A DNA stretch of 35,517 nucleotides from an uncultured Eubacteriales bacterium (GCA_902793325.1 CADBCY010000037.1:1-35517), one strand, 5' to 3'; counted from the stretch's first letter, positions 27,001 to 32,854 are shown. Numbers and translations are program-made. Notes: generated by a model from the sequence alone, not told the origin.

Positions 27001-28617
27001 CACGGAAAACGCCGCCTCCGCGCCGGGTTCGCCCAGCAGCAGCCGGTTCAGGTCCTCCAGCGCGCCGCGCTTGCGGTCGCGGCCCATCCAGCGGCCGTCC
27101 GCCGCCAGCAGCGTCCGGGGGCGGTGCAGGTAGGCGTACTGCTCGCAGCCCGCCGCCCGGTTCATCGCTTCGATGCGCGCCCGCGCCGCGTCCACGATTT
27201 CGCCGTCCGAGGGCGCGTGCTCCGAGGGCCCGTCGGCGAAGTCGCCCAGCAGCAAAAAGCCCAGGTTCCCGTCCGCCTCCATGCAGCCCAGCGCCTCCAA
27301 CTGGTCGCAGAGCGCATCGACCCGCTCCGGGCTGGAGAGCAGCGCGGGGATCACCACGAGCGTCCGCCACTCGTCGGGAATCTGCTCGAACTCCAGCTTC
27401 AACAGCCGGTTCGGCCGGACGAGGCGCGGATAGATCCGCCCCGCCAGCGCCGCGCAGACGAAGCTCCCCGCGGGCAGGGTCGCCGGAAGCAGCCAGGGCG
27501 CGCGGGTCAACGCCGCGAACCCCGCGGCGAGCAGCAGCGTCCCCGCGCCCAGCGCCGCGGCGCACTTCGTCCCCGTCGGGTCGGGCACGAGCCTCGGGAC
27601 CCCGCGCCCACCAAGGCCCGCCGCCAGCGCTTGTCGGCCCTCGTCCGCGGCCAGCCACCAGCAGACCGTGCCGCGCTCGCCCTCCCCGCCCCGCGCGCAT
27701 TCCACGGCGCGGCGGGCCAGCGACAGCTCCTCGATGCCCAGCGCCGCCGCCAGCTCCGCCGTCCGCGCGCGCACCGCGGCGCGGGATTCCTCGTCCATGG
27801 CCGGGTAGACGCCGGAGGGGTCCTCCGCCAGCGCATGCTCCACCCGGGACAGCCGTGCAAAGGCCGCCTCGCCGTCCAGCGCCTCCGCCATGCGCAGGCC
27901 GTCCAACAGCGCGTTCAGCCGCACCAGCGCGCGCGCCTGCGCGTCGTGCGCGAGGCCCGTCACTTCCTCCGGCAGGATGCCCCGGCTCCGCAGGTGTCGC
28001 TCCAGCAGGCGCTGCGCCCCGGGCAGGGAGCGGTCCTCCGCCAGCTTCAGCGCATGGCAGAAGAAGGCCGCGTCCCGGCCCTCGAGCCCGCCCGTCGGGC
28101 GCTCCACCCACGCCGCGGCGCGCGCGCAGGCCCGCGCGCTTCGCGCCGCCTCCGCCGCCGCGTCCGCGAGACCGCGCAACAGCGAGAGGCGCGCCGCCCG
28201 GCCCACGCCCCACAGCTCCGCCATCGTCAGCGGACGCGCCTCGTCGAAGGCGTGCAGCGACGCCAGCAGCCTTTCCTCGTCCAGCGCCGCCTCCCCGCCG
28301 CGAAACAGCCCGTCCATCAGCATCGAAAGCCGCGGCGCGCCGCCGTGGGCCGGAAGGCGCAGACGGGGCTCCGCCGCCTCCCGAACCATGATCGAAAGCA
28401 CCCACGGCCCGGCCTCCGACAGGCGCAGGAGGGCCTCGTCGCCGCCGCAGTCCAAACGCTCCACGGCCCGGAGCAGCGCACCGAAGCGTCGCGGCAGGCC
28501 GCGCTCCGGCCGCAGCCAGGCGCTGCCGTCCGCGTCCAGCGCCTCCGCCAGCGCGCGCACACGCTCCCGCTGCCGGGCGTCCAGGCGTTCAAAGGGTTTG
28601 TCGTCAAATCGGCGCAT
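21055..28617 (-). CDS. Cyclic beta-1,2-glucan synthase-like protein, GT84 plus GH94 (NdvB/Cgs type)
   Basis: 2520-aa multidomain membrane enzyme. Family logic: GT84 polymerises beta-1,2-glucan from UDP-glucose, and the C-terminal GH94 phosphorylase-type domain sets chain length. In order: helical N-terminal region; hydrophobic segments about 352-392; GT84 catalytic domain about 415-730 (VVTLDADTRLLPG, SHDLIEGTL, RRHRWTRGDWQLL near 690); further membrane helices about 735-770 and 832-870; glucoamylase-like region (TSPTNIGLYLASCLAARRLG to CMAHHQGMALCAL); sugar-binding GH94 parts (APWCNILAGERGGALL); and the GH94 barrel with YGFRDQLQD, HWWHEPYRGVRTR and GDWNDGM at 2210-2216, whose Asp2214 is the likely general acid. 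Start MRRFDDKPFERL has GGAGG upstream. Brucella Cgs is about 350 residues longer. It stands alone, without a transporter. Confidence 0.93.
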   Translation of the reverse strand: MRRFDDKPFERLDARQRERVRALAEALDADGSAWLRPERGLPRRFGALLRAVERLDCGGDEALLRLSEAGPWVLSIMVREAAEPRLRLPAHGGAPRLSMLMDGLFRGGEAALDEERLLASLHAFDEARPLTMAELWGVGRAARLSLLRGLADAAAEAARSARACARAAAWVERPTGGLEGRDAAFFCHALKLAEDRSLPGAQRLLERHLRSRGILPEEVTGLAHDAQARALVRLNALLDGLRMAEALDGEAAFARLSRVEHALAEDPSGVYPAMDEESRAAVRARTAELAAALGIEELSLARRAVECARGGEGERGTVCWWLAADEGRQALAAGLGGRGVPRLVPDPTGTKCAAALGAGTLLLAAGFAALTRAPWLLPATLPAGSFVCAALAGRIYPRLVRPNRLLKLEFEQIPDEWRTLVVIPALLSSPERVDALCDQLEALGCMEADGNLGFLLLGDFADGPSEHAPSDGEIVDAARARIEAMNRAAGCEQYAYLHRPRTLLAADGRWMGRDRKRGALEDLNRLLLGEPGAEAAFSVEGRACARLRNRYALVVTLDADTRLLPGALHRLAGAMAHPLNRRYAVLQPAMETLPSACANDYARLYAGHGGVSAYPASVSDLWQDATGTGLYAGKGVYRVRAFHDALDGALPEGRVLSHDLIEGTLAGAGFLDDVSFYDGHPATPAAARKRRHRWTRGDWQLLGMLWKGRARNGARLGIAARYRMLDNLLGSLKAPALLALLLAGLWTGNVAALGLGLALCFLEPILSLGRGDSAGWRRAALELSLLPVEAASQLDAVLRTLWRLGVSGRHLLDWTTAADAEGMADAALLPALAGALLAIPGLAGPMRLAAAGLLLLWSVGPGWARDLAARDATDVEAPSRADEAEFERLARETWRFFEDNVDPATCPLPPDNVQLDPPVGAARRTSPTNIGLYLASCLAARRLGFVGTREMERRMDAAVAAMEGMEKWRGHLYNWIDLDALSPLPPRYVSSVDSGNLAACLLLCAAAPEVGEELASRMRALAEGMDFSALYDGKRRLFAIGLEADAGRLSRSHYDLLASESRLMSFTAMLLGQVPPEHWRALGRACASAEGAPVLLSWSGTMFEYLLPELFMPAPACSLLGVGVRGAVRAQRALGRRLKRPWGVSESGCCAFDGQLNYQYQAYGLPALSLSGSASTGVVAPYACALAASLAPRAAAENLRAMRNLGWAGRWGFYEAADYLRGEGGEPALVKSCMAHHQGMALCALCNALTGNSLARDFMARPRARALALLLEERAPVRAPRRAGTPGAVREAGTRDRSAAWHAQPGRRLAETHVLAGAGATVLVTMDGAAHYARDGVLATRFAGDLLNRGDAACVHALDVASGEDAVLGGRALLLPGAARFRQALRGAEAEMKLCVSPEDGALLKTVALKNTGRRPRCFAVTDVEPVALAPEGALRAHAIFQNLFVEAERIAPNALCFRRRPRAEGERFPRLLHAAWGGDVESETDLDRLAGRMGNTGRPGGISMEPGGACGAGLNPASALRVRVRLAPGEEKAVRFLLCLADDGRAARSLLDRYAGAEGFSRAMELSRARADAVLRFLGLDAGRHMLLMRLAALLADGRLAAEARGGAANAGPAPREALWALGLSGDRPVLTMFASDPGQSAPVRALLRAHEFYRGLGVDCDLALVNDGPAGYDRPVRDMLSAQLDSSALAGLRGAPGGVWLLDGASMGAAQRAVLVRGSSACFDAGRDFYAQVRALLSALDVPAAAEPPALDIGASTLPPLGAANGYGRFDGRGGYEIDVLPGRTTPAPWCNILAGERGGALLTERGGGFLWHGGSRSGRMTRYGNDSLREGWGLMLWLSEAKTGARLMLLPGDRPARPFRVRYDASSATYAFAGEKLAGETRFELDGADDLIITLSLANRTAKPVALELAACADWLMGADAGDGVRLNAWHADGACFATGAMPGVGILAMHAADVRPCAGRAALLGRGGVTDPGDAPGAPGGWGLKAPVRLEPNGALELRLAVAWAEDADAAQAWAEAFRRAGRCAPRQAEAPALALETPDPVLDELFNHWLLHQVRASRVLGRTGFYQPGGAYGFRDQLQDMLALIPEEPARVRAHLLRCAARQFEAGDVLHWWHEPYRGVRTRIADDLLFLPWVAAEYARQTGDASVFAEQVPWLEDAPIPEGASELYAEMRPTEGTATLHEHCMRAFRRAAAQGGHGLSLMGVGDWNDGMNRVGAAGKGESVWLSEFTVACAQGYLDFASDPEDRRWLESLIVRLRVAVEQRGWDGGWYLRAYDDRGNPLGGSACDACRIDAISQAWAELAGLDDRRCGLALDAAWAHLVDERLGIVKLLTPPFGEEGTDPGYIRAYPAGVRENGGQYTHGALWLLLALIHRGDAARAHRMLRMLLPCNHAGTPGEAERYRVEPYAVAADVSASPDCPGRGGWTWYTGSAAWMRVCVLALLGYERRGDRVRLNALLGDWPGAALVLRCGGASYRLVADRRSSAVTLDGRQVGEDFIRLVDDGKPHEARFPARKA

Positions 28618-28635
28618 AGCATAGCCTCCGTCGAA

Positions 28636-28654
28636 GGGAGGATGGCTTCCTCCC
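28636..28654 (-). other. Hairpin just upstream of the GH94 ribosome site
   Basis: Perfect 7-bp stem GGGAGGA / TCCTCCC with a 5-base loop, immediately upstream of the working GGAGG. One arm is itself a Shine-Dalgarno-like sequence and could compete for, or shield, ribosome binding. It is a candidate translational control site for the 7.5-kb gene. Confidence 0.45.
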
Positions 28655-28721
28655 CGGATTTTGAAACTCACTCTAGTATGCGCCGCGGGCTGGGAAATCA
28701 TTCCGGTTCCAAAACGGCAAA

Positions 28722-28749
28722 GCCCGCGCGGTCCGAAGGCCGCGCGGGC
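28722..28749 (-). terminator. GC hairpin beside repeat copy A, terminator-like on the minus strand
   Basis: Arms GCCCGCGCGG (28722-28731) and CCGCGCGGGC (28740-28749). On the minus strand the loop region reads CCTTCGGA, containing a UUCG-type turn, and is followed by TTTGCCGTTTT. It would end the transcript of the 86-aa gene, but now lies 200 bases past its stop because the 122-bp repeat and a second copy of the same stem intervene. Confidence 0.65.
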
Positions 28750-28750
28750 A

Positions 28751-28872
28751 CAGCATGTTGACGAAGTCGACATGCTGCAGAGCGGCGAGAAAGGCCGGCG
28801 CAAAGCTTCGAATTTCAATTCGAACCTTTGCGGTTTTCAGCTTCGCTGAAAACTGGAAATCCCTTCGGGATT
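28751..28872. repeat. 122-bp multi-hairpin dispersed repeat, copy A
   Basis: Matches copy B (35373-35494) at 119 of 122 positions, same orientation. It folds as consecutive hairpins: CAGCATGTTGAC / GTCGACATGCTG with GAA loop (12 bp, one T-G wobble); GCAAAGCTTCGAATT / AATTCGAACCTTTGC (14 of 15 paired); GTTTTCAGC / GCTGAAAAC with TTC loop; and AATCCC / GGGATT with TTC loop. It starts one base after a GC hairpin. No open frame or ribosome site is convincing. Together with flanking hairpins and the GH94 leader it fills the 332-base gap 28618-28949. Confidence 0.95.
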
Positions 28873-28901
28873 CGCGGTTGCGGCCTTTATCGGCGCTCTG
28901 A

Positions 28902-28925
28902 GCCCGCGCGGTAAACCGCGCGGGC
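28902..28925 (-). other. Second GC hairpin with the same stem, on the far side of repeat copy A
   Basis: Arms GCCCGCGCGG (28902-28911) and CCGCGCGGGC (28916-28925) around TAAA. The 10-bp stem is identical to that at 28722-28749; only the loop differs. It lies 24 bases after the stop of the 86-aa gene and has no T-run, so as it stands it is an incomplete terminator. Confidence 0.7.
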
Positions 28926-28949
28926 GGGATGACTCGGTTGCCCTGGGGC

Positions 28950-29210
28950 TCAGGCCGCCTGGGCGTGACGGGGATCGAGCTTGTAGAAGAAGTTCAGCAT
29001 ATGGCCCTCGTCGGAGGGATTCATGCAGAACAGCTCGTAGTCGTCGGCCTCGTCCTTGCACAGCTCGCCGATGGCAATGTAGCGCGCGAGCTCATTCTTC
29101 AGATCGTACTCCTCGCGCCCGTCGGCTGAGCGCAGAATCACATCGCCGCGGCAGCGGTTCACCGCATCCATCAGGTTCTCGATATCGTGGATATTCTTCA
29201 ACAGCTTCAT
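28950..29210 (-). CDS. 86-aa conserved-looking hypothetical protein
   Basis: I do not recognise a named family. Start at 29210 with GAGG upstream. It reads as a compact acidic cytosolic protein: MKLLKNIHDIENLMDAVNRC (amphipathic helix), a beta hairpin RGDVILRSADGREEYDLKNE, then YIAIGELCKDEADDYELFCM and a C-terminal helix SDEGHMLNFFYKLDP. There is no signal peptide or membrane segment. It is divergent from the PucR-type gene across a 143-base region rich in palindromes, so it may be a target or partner of that regulator. Codon use matches its neighbours. An upstream TATACT on the minus strand (plus 29242-29237) is a possible -10, without a clear -35. Confidence 0.78.
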   Translation of the reverse strand: MKLLKNIHDIENLMDAVNRCRGDVILRSADGREEYDLKNELARYIAIGELCKDEADDYELFCMNPSDEGHMLNFFYKLDPRHAQAA

Positions 29211-29281
29211 AATTCTCGCTTCCTCTCTGCGTTGAGTATACCGTTGTTTCCTCGGTACGGTTGATATTATACAACTTTTTC

Positions 29282-29310
29282 TTGCATTTGCACGGTACTT
29301 GCGGTATAAT
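29282..29310 (+). promoter_or_regulatory. Promoter of the PucR-type regulator
   Basis: TTGCAT (29282-29287), 17-base spacer and TATAAT (29305-29310). The -10 box sits inside a perfect 13-base palindrome CGGTATAATACCG (29302-29314), a natural place for a repressor to bind. Confidence 0.85.
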
Positions 29311-29324
29311 ACCGAAAAACCATT

Positions 29325-29341
29325 TTGTGCTCGTCGCACAA
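29325..29341 (+). promoter_or_regulatory. Inverted repeat in the PucR-type leader, candidate operator
   Basis: TTGTGC-TCGTC-GCACAA, perfect 6-base arms, located between the expected transcription start and the ribosome site. Together with CGGTAC-type half-sites at 29253-29258 and 29293-29298 it marks this divergent region as likely regulated, possibly by the PucR-type protein itself. Confidence 0.5.
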
Positions 29342-29353
29342 TTTGAGGTACGC

Positions 29354-30547
29354 ATGGATATTCAGGCATTTCTCGATGATTTCATGAATACGGATGACCT
29401 CCACCTGCTGGTGAAGGACGTCTACGAGCTGTTCCGCTGCCCGGTGATGCTGGTGGACGTGGCCTTCCGCGCGCTGGCGTGGCACGCCCCGGCGGACTTC
29501 CGCGACGTGCCCTTCGACAGCTCGGCGGCGCGCGGCACGCTGACCTATGAGACCAGCTCCCTGCTGGCGGGCGATGCCGGGGCGCACTATGTGACCCTGG
29601 AGGACAGCCCCTACCGGCGGCGCATTTCCCCGCTGGTCACCGGCGGCGCGGTGACGGGCTACCTCATCCTGGTTGATGTTGAGGGGCGGCTGAAGGGGGC
29701 CGATGCGCACGTGCTGGCCTCGGTGGAGGCGGCGCTGGCGAAGCAACTGACGCTGGAGACCGGCCGGGGCGGCCCCGCGCTGAACACCGGCGAGGCGGTG
29801 CTGCAATCGCTGATGGAGGGCCGTTTCGAGGACGAGGCGCTGTTCCGGCTCCAGGCCGACGCCGCGGGCCTGCAGCACTTCGATCCCCAGCGGCTGGTGA
29901 TGGTGAACCTGGAGCTGTACCACAACGCCAACTGGTCGGAAAACGCCCTCCAGAACGCCATACTGAGCGTCTTTCCCGACTCGCGGCCGATGCTCAACGG
30001 CGGGGCGCTGCTGTTCTTCATCAACTCCGCGCCGGACATGGAGCTGTTCCGGACGCTGGCGAAGCAGTTCAGCCTGCGGCTGCTGGTGTCGGAGCCCATG
30101 GGCGGGCTGTTCCACCTGCCGCAGGCCCACGCCGCGGCGCAGCGGATCATGGACTACCTGCTGCCCCGGACGCCCCACCCCTTCGCCGCCGCGGCGGAGG
30201 ACTTCCACGGGCTGATGCTGCTGCGCGGCCTGGCGGAGGGCGGCGCGACGCCGTGCGAGGAGGTTCGCCGGCTGGCGGAGCGGGACGCGGAGGAGCAGTC
30301 CCCCTACTGCCTGACGCTGTACGCCTACCTGTGCTGCCGCCATTCGCTGCAGGAAACCAGCGCGCGGCTGTTCACCCACCGCAACACGGTGCTGTACCGC
30401 GTGCGGCGGATGAAGGAGGACTTTGCCATCCCGCTGGACGCTCCCGACCGCCAGCTCTCGCTGCTGACCTCCTGCGCGATGGTGCTGCTCGCGCAGGGCC
30501 GGGACGAGCTGTTCCTGCCGAAGCTCGAGATCGCGGGCAAGGCGTAG
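29354..30547 (+). CDS. PucR-type helix-turn-helix transcriptional regulator (CdaR/PucR C-terminal domain)
   Basis: 397-aa cytosolic regulator. The N-terminal part (about 1-130) looks like a GAF-like sensor: MDIQAFLDDFMNTDDLHLLVKDVYELF, then CPVMLVDVAFRALAW, ISPLVTGGAVTGYLIL. The middle is a GGDEF-like/CdaR region with no catalytic motif. The C-terminal HTH_30 domain (about residues 332-365) reads LQETSARLFTHRNTVLYRVR, a good match to the PucR-family signature in which NT-x-x-YR-x-x is conserved. Relatives respond to small metabolites such as purine breakdown products or sugar acids; the ligand here is unknown. Start at 29354 follows GAGGT; an ATG 31 codons upstream would lie before the promoter's -10, so it is excluded. 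A stem-loop without a T-run follows the stop. Confidence 0.86.
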   Translation: MDIQAFLDDFMNTDDLHLLVKDVYELFRCPVMLVDVAFRALAWHAPADFRDVPFDSSAARGTLTYETSSLLAGDAGAHYVTLEDSPYRRRISPLVTGGAVTGYLILVDVEGRLKGADAHVLASVEAALAKQLTLETGRGGPALNTGEAVLQSLMEGRFEDEALFRLQADAAGLQHFDPQRLVMVNLELYHNANWSENALQNAILSVFPDSRPMLNGGALLFFINSAPDMELFRTLAKQFSLRLLVSEPMGGLFHLPQAHAAAQRIMDYLLPRTPHPFAAAAEDFHGLMLLRGLAEGGATPCEEVRRLAERDAEEQSPYCLTLYAYLCCRHSLQETSARLFTHRNTVLYRVRRMKEDFAIPLDAPDRQLSLLTSCAMVLLAQGRDELFLPKLEIAGKA

Positions 30548-30552
30548 GCGCT

Positions 30553-30579
30553 CCCGGCCGGGCGTTTGACGCCGCCGGG
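30553..30579 (+). terminator. Weak terminator-like hairpin after the PucR-type gene
   Basis: Outer stem CCCGGC / GCCGGG with inner stem GCGT-TTG-ACGC. No T-run follows, so termination may be factor-dependent or partial. The folT promoter starts 43 bases later. Confidence 0.5.
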
Positions 30580-30621
30580 AAGCCCTCCGGCAGGAAAATC
30601 ATTAAATCTGCCCCGGGGGGA

Positions 30622-30650
30622 TTGCAAACACAGGCAAAATCTACTATAAT
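30622..30650 (+). promoter_or_regulatory. Promoter of the folT-folC transcript
   Basis: TTGCAA (30622-30627), 17-base spacer and TATAAT (30645-30650). Transcription from about 30657 would give a 267-base leader containing the THF riboswitch. About 90 bases precede the aptamer; I see no second known RNA class there. Confidence 0.87.
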
Positions 30651-30746
30651 AACCATGATTGGAGGCTTTTCCGGGTATGGTCGCGGCGCGCGGGAAAAGG
30701 TGCAGATGTCCCGTCAGTTCACAGTCGCGGCGAATGATTTCCGATT

Positions 30747-30840
30747 GTAGAGTAGGAATGGCGCGTCAAGTACCGGCGGATGGGAGGTTGCCGCCGGGCG
30801 AAGGAGCGGTCGCTCCGCGATGCCATTATCGCATCCGCTA
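30747..30840 (+). ncRNA. THF (tetrahydrofolate) riboswitch aptamer
   Basis: Matches the THF-I class upstream of folT genes. Conserved segments in order: AGAGTAG, AATGGC pairing with GCCATT, GCGTCAAGT, a hairpin CCGGCGG / CCGCCGG whose loop carries GATGGGAGG, GCGAAGGAGC with hairpin GGAGC / GCTCC, and a 3' GCATCCGCT that can form the class pseudoknot with the GGATG loop. It lies in the leader of a folate-family ECF transporter gene and folC, the expected targets. Binding of reduced folates should reduce expression. Confidence 0.94.
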
Positions 30841-30893
30841 ACACAATCGCGCGGGAGGAAATGCGTCCGCCCGCAGAACCGTCGCATCGCTTC

Positions 30894-30922
30894 AACCTCC
30901 TCCACTTGAATGGAGGTTTTTT
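30894..30922 (+). terminator. Riboswitch expression platform: terminator that also hides the folT ribosome site
   Basis: AACCTCC (30894-30900) pairs with GGAGGTT (30912-30918), followed by T6 (30917-30922). The GGAGG of the 3' arm is also the ribosome site of folT, 7 bases before its ATG, so one hairpin could control both termination and initiation. An upstream GGGAGG (30853-30858) can pair with the same CCTCC arm and is a candidate antiterminator. Confidence 0.82.
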
Positions 30923-30923
30923 C

Positions 30924-31496
30924 ATGAAGAGATTTACCACCCGAATGCTGGTTTCCATGGCGCTGCTCTCCGCGCTGGAGGTCGTGCTGGCCCGCTTCAT
31001 CGTCCCCATGCCCAATCCCACCATGCGCTTTTCCATCGAGGCGGTGCCCATCGTGCTGGCGGGCTACCTGTTCGGTCCCGTCCCCGGCATGATCGTCGGC
31101 TTCGTGGGCGACTTCGTGGGCACGCTGTTCTCCGGCTACGGCTACAACCCGCTGTTCGCCGTGCCGCCGGTGCTCACCGGGCTGTGCGCGGGGCTGCTGC
31201 GCCACATCGTGGTGAAGAAGGCCAGCTTCCTGCGCATACTGCTCTCCTTCCTGCCCGCGGTGGTGCTGGGGAGCGTGCTCTGGCAGAGCTACTGGCTGTC
31301 CTTCATCTACGGCACGCGCAGCTTCGGCGGCTTCCTGGCCATGCGCAGCGTGCAGTTCGCCGTCACTACCATGGTGAACACGGCGGTGATCTTCGGCCTG
31401 TTCAAGACGAAGGTATTCGAGAGCCTGCGGCTCTGGCCGCCCATCTCCCCCAAGGCGGAGGGCCCGGACGGCCACGCCGTGTCCGCCCCGCACTGA
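30924..31496 (+). CDS. folT: Folate-specific ECF transporter S component FolT
   Basis: 190-aa membrane protein that binds folate and joins the shared ECF energising module (EcfA, EcfA', EcfT, not in this window). About six hydrophobic helices; the N-terminus KRFTTRMLVSMALLSALEVV and the segment VPIVLAGYLFGPVPGMIVGFVGDFVGTL are typical of S components, including the conserved Gly-rich ligand/EcfT-contact region. The substrate assignment rests on the THF riboswitch directly upstream and folC directly downstream. ATG 30924 is chosen because it follows the regulated GGAGG; the longer frame would start inside the riboswitch. It is 22 bases upstream of folC and cotranscribed. Confidence 0.92.
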   Translation: MKRFTTRMLVSMALLSALEVVLARFIVPMPNPTMRFSIEAVPIVLAGYLFGPVPGMIVGFVGDFVGTLFSGYGYNPLFAVPPVLTGLCAGLLRHIVVKKASFLRILLSFLPAVVLGSVLWQSYWLSFIYGTRSFGGFLAMRSVQFAVTTMVNTAVIFGLFKTKVFESLRLWPPISPKAEGPDGHAVSAPH

Positions 31497-31518
31497 TGAA
31501 CGAAAGCGTGATTGTACC

Positions 31519-32805
31519 ATGATGACCATAGAAGAGGCGCTGCAATACATCCACAACGTATCCTGGGTGGGCACGATCCCCGGGCTGGAGCGCGAGATCG
31601 AGCTGCTGGACCGCATCGGCAATCCCCAGGACCATTTGAAGTTCGTGCACATCGCGGGCACCAACGGCAAGGGCTCCACCGCCGCCATGCTCGCCAGCGT
31701 GCTGGCGAAGGCGGGCTACCGCACGGGCCTGTACACCTCGCCCTACATCATCCGCTTCAACGAGCGCATCCAGGTGAACGGGGAGCAGATCCCCGACGAG
31801 GCCGTGTGCGCGCTGACGGAGATGATCCGCCCCCATGCCGAAGCCATGGCGGACCATCCCTCCGAGTTTGAGATCGACACCGCCATCGCCATGGAGTACT
31901 ACCGCCGCGAAAAGTGCGACATCGTGGTGCTGGAGGTGGGCATGGGCGGCGAGTGGGACGCCACCAACGTGGTCCGCAACACCGAGGCCGCGGTGCTGGT
32001 GAACATCGGCCTGGACCACACGCAGGTGCTGGGCGCCACGCTGTGGGAGATCGCCAGGACCAAGTCCGGCATCGTCAAGCCGGGCCGCCCCGTGGTGCTC
32101 TACCAGCAGGCGCAGCGCTCCGTGGAGATGGTGGTCGAGGAGGTCTGCCGCGAGCTGTGCGCGCCGCTGTGCCGCGTGGACTTCTCCGCCCTCAAGCCGC
32201 TCTCCGACGGCCTCGACGGGCAGCGCTTCGACTGGAAGGATCTGAAGGATCTGCGCATCCCGCTGCTCGGCGCGCACCAGCTCCGCAACGCCTGCACCGC
32301 GCTCACCACGCTGGCGGTGCTCCGGGGCCGGGGCTGGAACATCCCGGACGAGGCCATTCGCGAAGGGCTCGCCACGGTGACGTGGCCGGGGCGCTTCCAA
32401 CGGTTGTGCGACGACCCGCTGTTCATCGTGGACGGCGGCCACAACCCCCAATGCCTGGAGGCGCTGCAGGACGCCCTGCGCAGATACCTGCCGGGGCGGC
32501 GCATCGTGTTCCTGAACGGCTGCATGGCCGACAAGGACTACGGCGACATGTTCAACTACCTGCTGCCCTTCTCCGACGAATTCGTCACCGTGACGCCCCG
32601 CAACCCGCGCGCCCTGCCCGCGGCGGACCTGGCCGCCTGGCTGACCGGGCGCGGCGAGCGCGCCGTGGCCTGCGACACGGTGGCGGCGGGCGTGCGCAAG
32701 GCCATCGAGCTGGCCGGCGACGACGGCGTGGTCTGCGCCTGCGGGAGCCTGTACATGATCGGCGACATCGTCGCCGCGCTGGACGAATGGAAGGCGGAGC
32801 GCTGA
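31519..32805 (+). CDS. folC: Bifunctional folylpolyglutamate synthase / dihydrofolate synthase
   Basis: 428-aa ATP-dependent ligase of the Mur ligase superfamily. It adds glutamate to dihydropteroate and then extends the gamma-glutamyl tail of folates, trapping them in the cell. P-loop GTNGKGST (47-54), folate/omega-loop TSPYIIRFNERI, EVGMGGEWDATNV (usually GLGGRLDATN; here a Glu-Trp variant), NIGLDHTQVLG with metal His, GAHQLRNACTAL, WPGRFQ and VDGGHNPQ are all visible. There is no strong ribosome site, so it may depend on reading from folT. Together with FolT it forms a salvage-and-retain unit under THF control, supplying one-carbon units for example to fmt and purine synthesis. Confidence 0.96.
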   Translation: MMTIEEALQYIHNVSWVGTIPGLEREIELLDRIGNPQDHLKFVHIAGTNGKGSTAAMLASVLAKAGYRTGLYTSPYIIRFNERIQVNGEQIPDEAVCALTEMIRPHAEAMADHPSEFEIDTAIAMEYYRREKCDIVVLEVGMGGEWDATNVVRNTEAAVLVNIGLDHTQVLGATLWEIARTKSGIVKPGRPVVLYQQAQRSVEMVVEEVCRELCAPLCRVDFSALKPLSDGLDGQRFDWKDLKDLRIPLLGAHQLRNACTALTTLAVLRGRGWNIPDEAIREGLATVTWPGRFQRLCDDPLFIVDGGHNPQCLEALQDALRRYLPGRRIVFLNGCMADKDYGDMFNYLLPFSDEFVTVTPRNPRALPAADLAAWLTGRGERAVACDTVAAGVRKAIELAGDDGVVCACGSLYMIGDIVAALDEWKAER

Positions 32806-32819
32806 CGCCCGCCGCGATC

Positions 32820-32854
32820 GCATCCCATGCCCTCGGGCATGGGATGCGCTTTTT
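32820..32854 (+). terminator. Terminator of the folT-folC transcript
   Basis: Perfect 13-bp stem GCATCCCATGCCC (32820-32832) / GGGCATGGGATGC (32835-32847), two-base loop, then GC and T5 (32850-32854). It starts 14 bases after the folC stop. Confidence 0.95.

Noticed and set aside
23660-28405. Second long minus-strand frame overlapping the GH94 gene
   Set aside because: Shifted-frame reading of the same DNA, Gly/Arg/Ala-rich without motifs.
28660-28680. Sporulation-sigma-like CATACTAG box upstream of the GH94 gene
   Set aside because: Only a partial -10 resemblance and no matching -35; too weak to report.
29261-29353. Upstream ATG adding 31 residues to the PucR-type protein
   Set aside because: It precedes the -10 box and has no ribosome site; the ATG at 29354 follows GAGGT.
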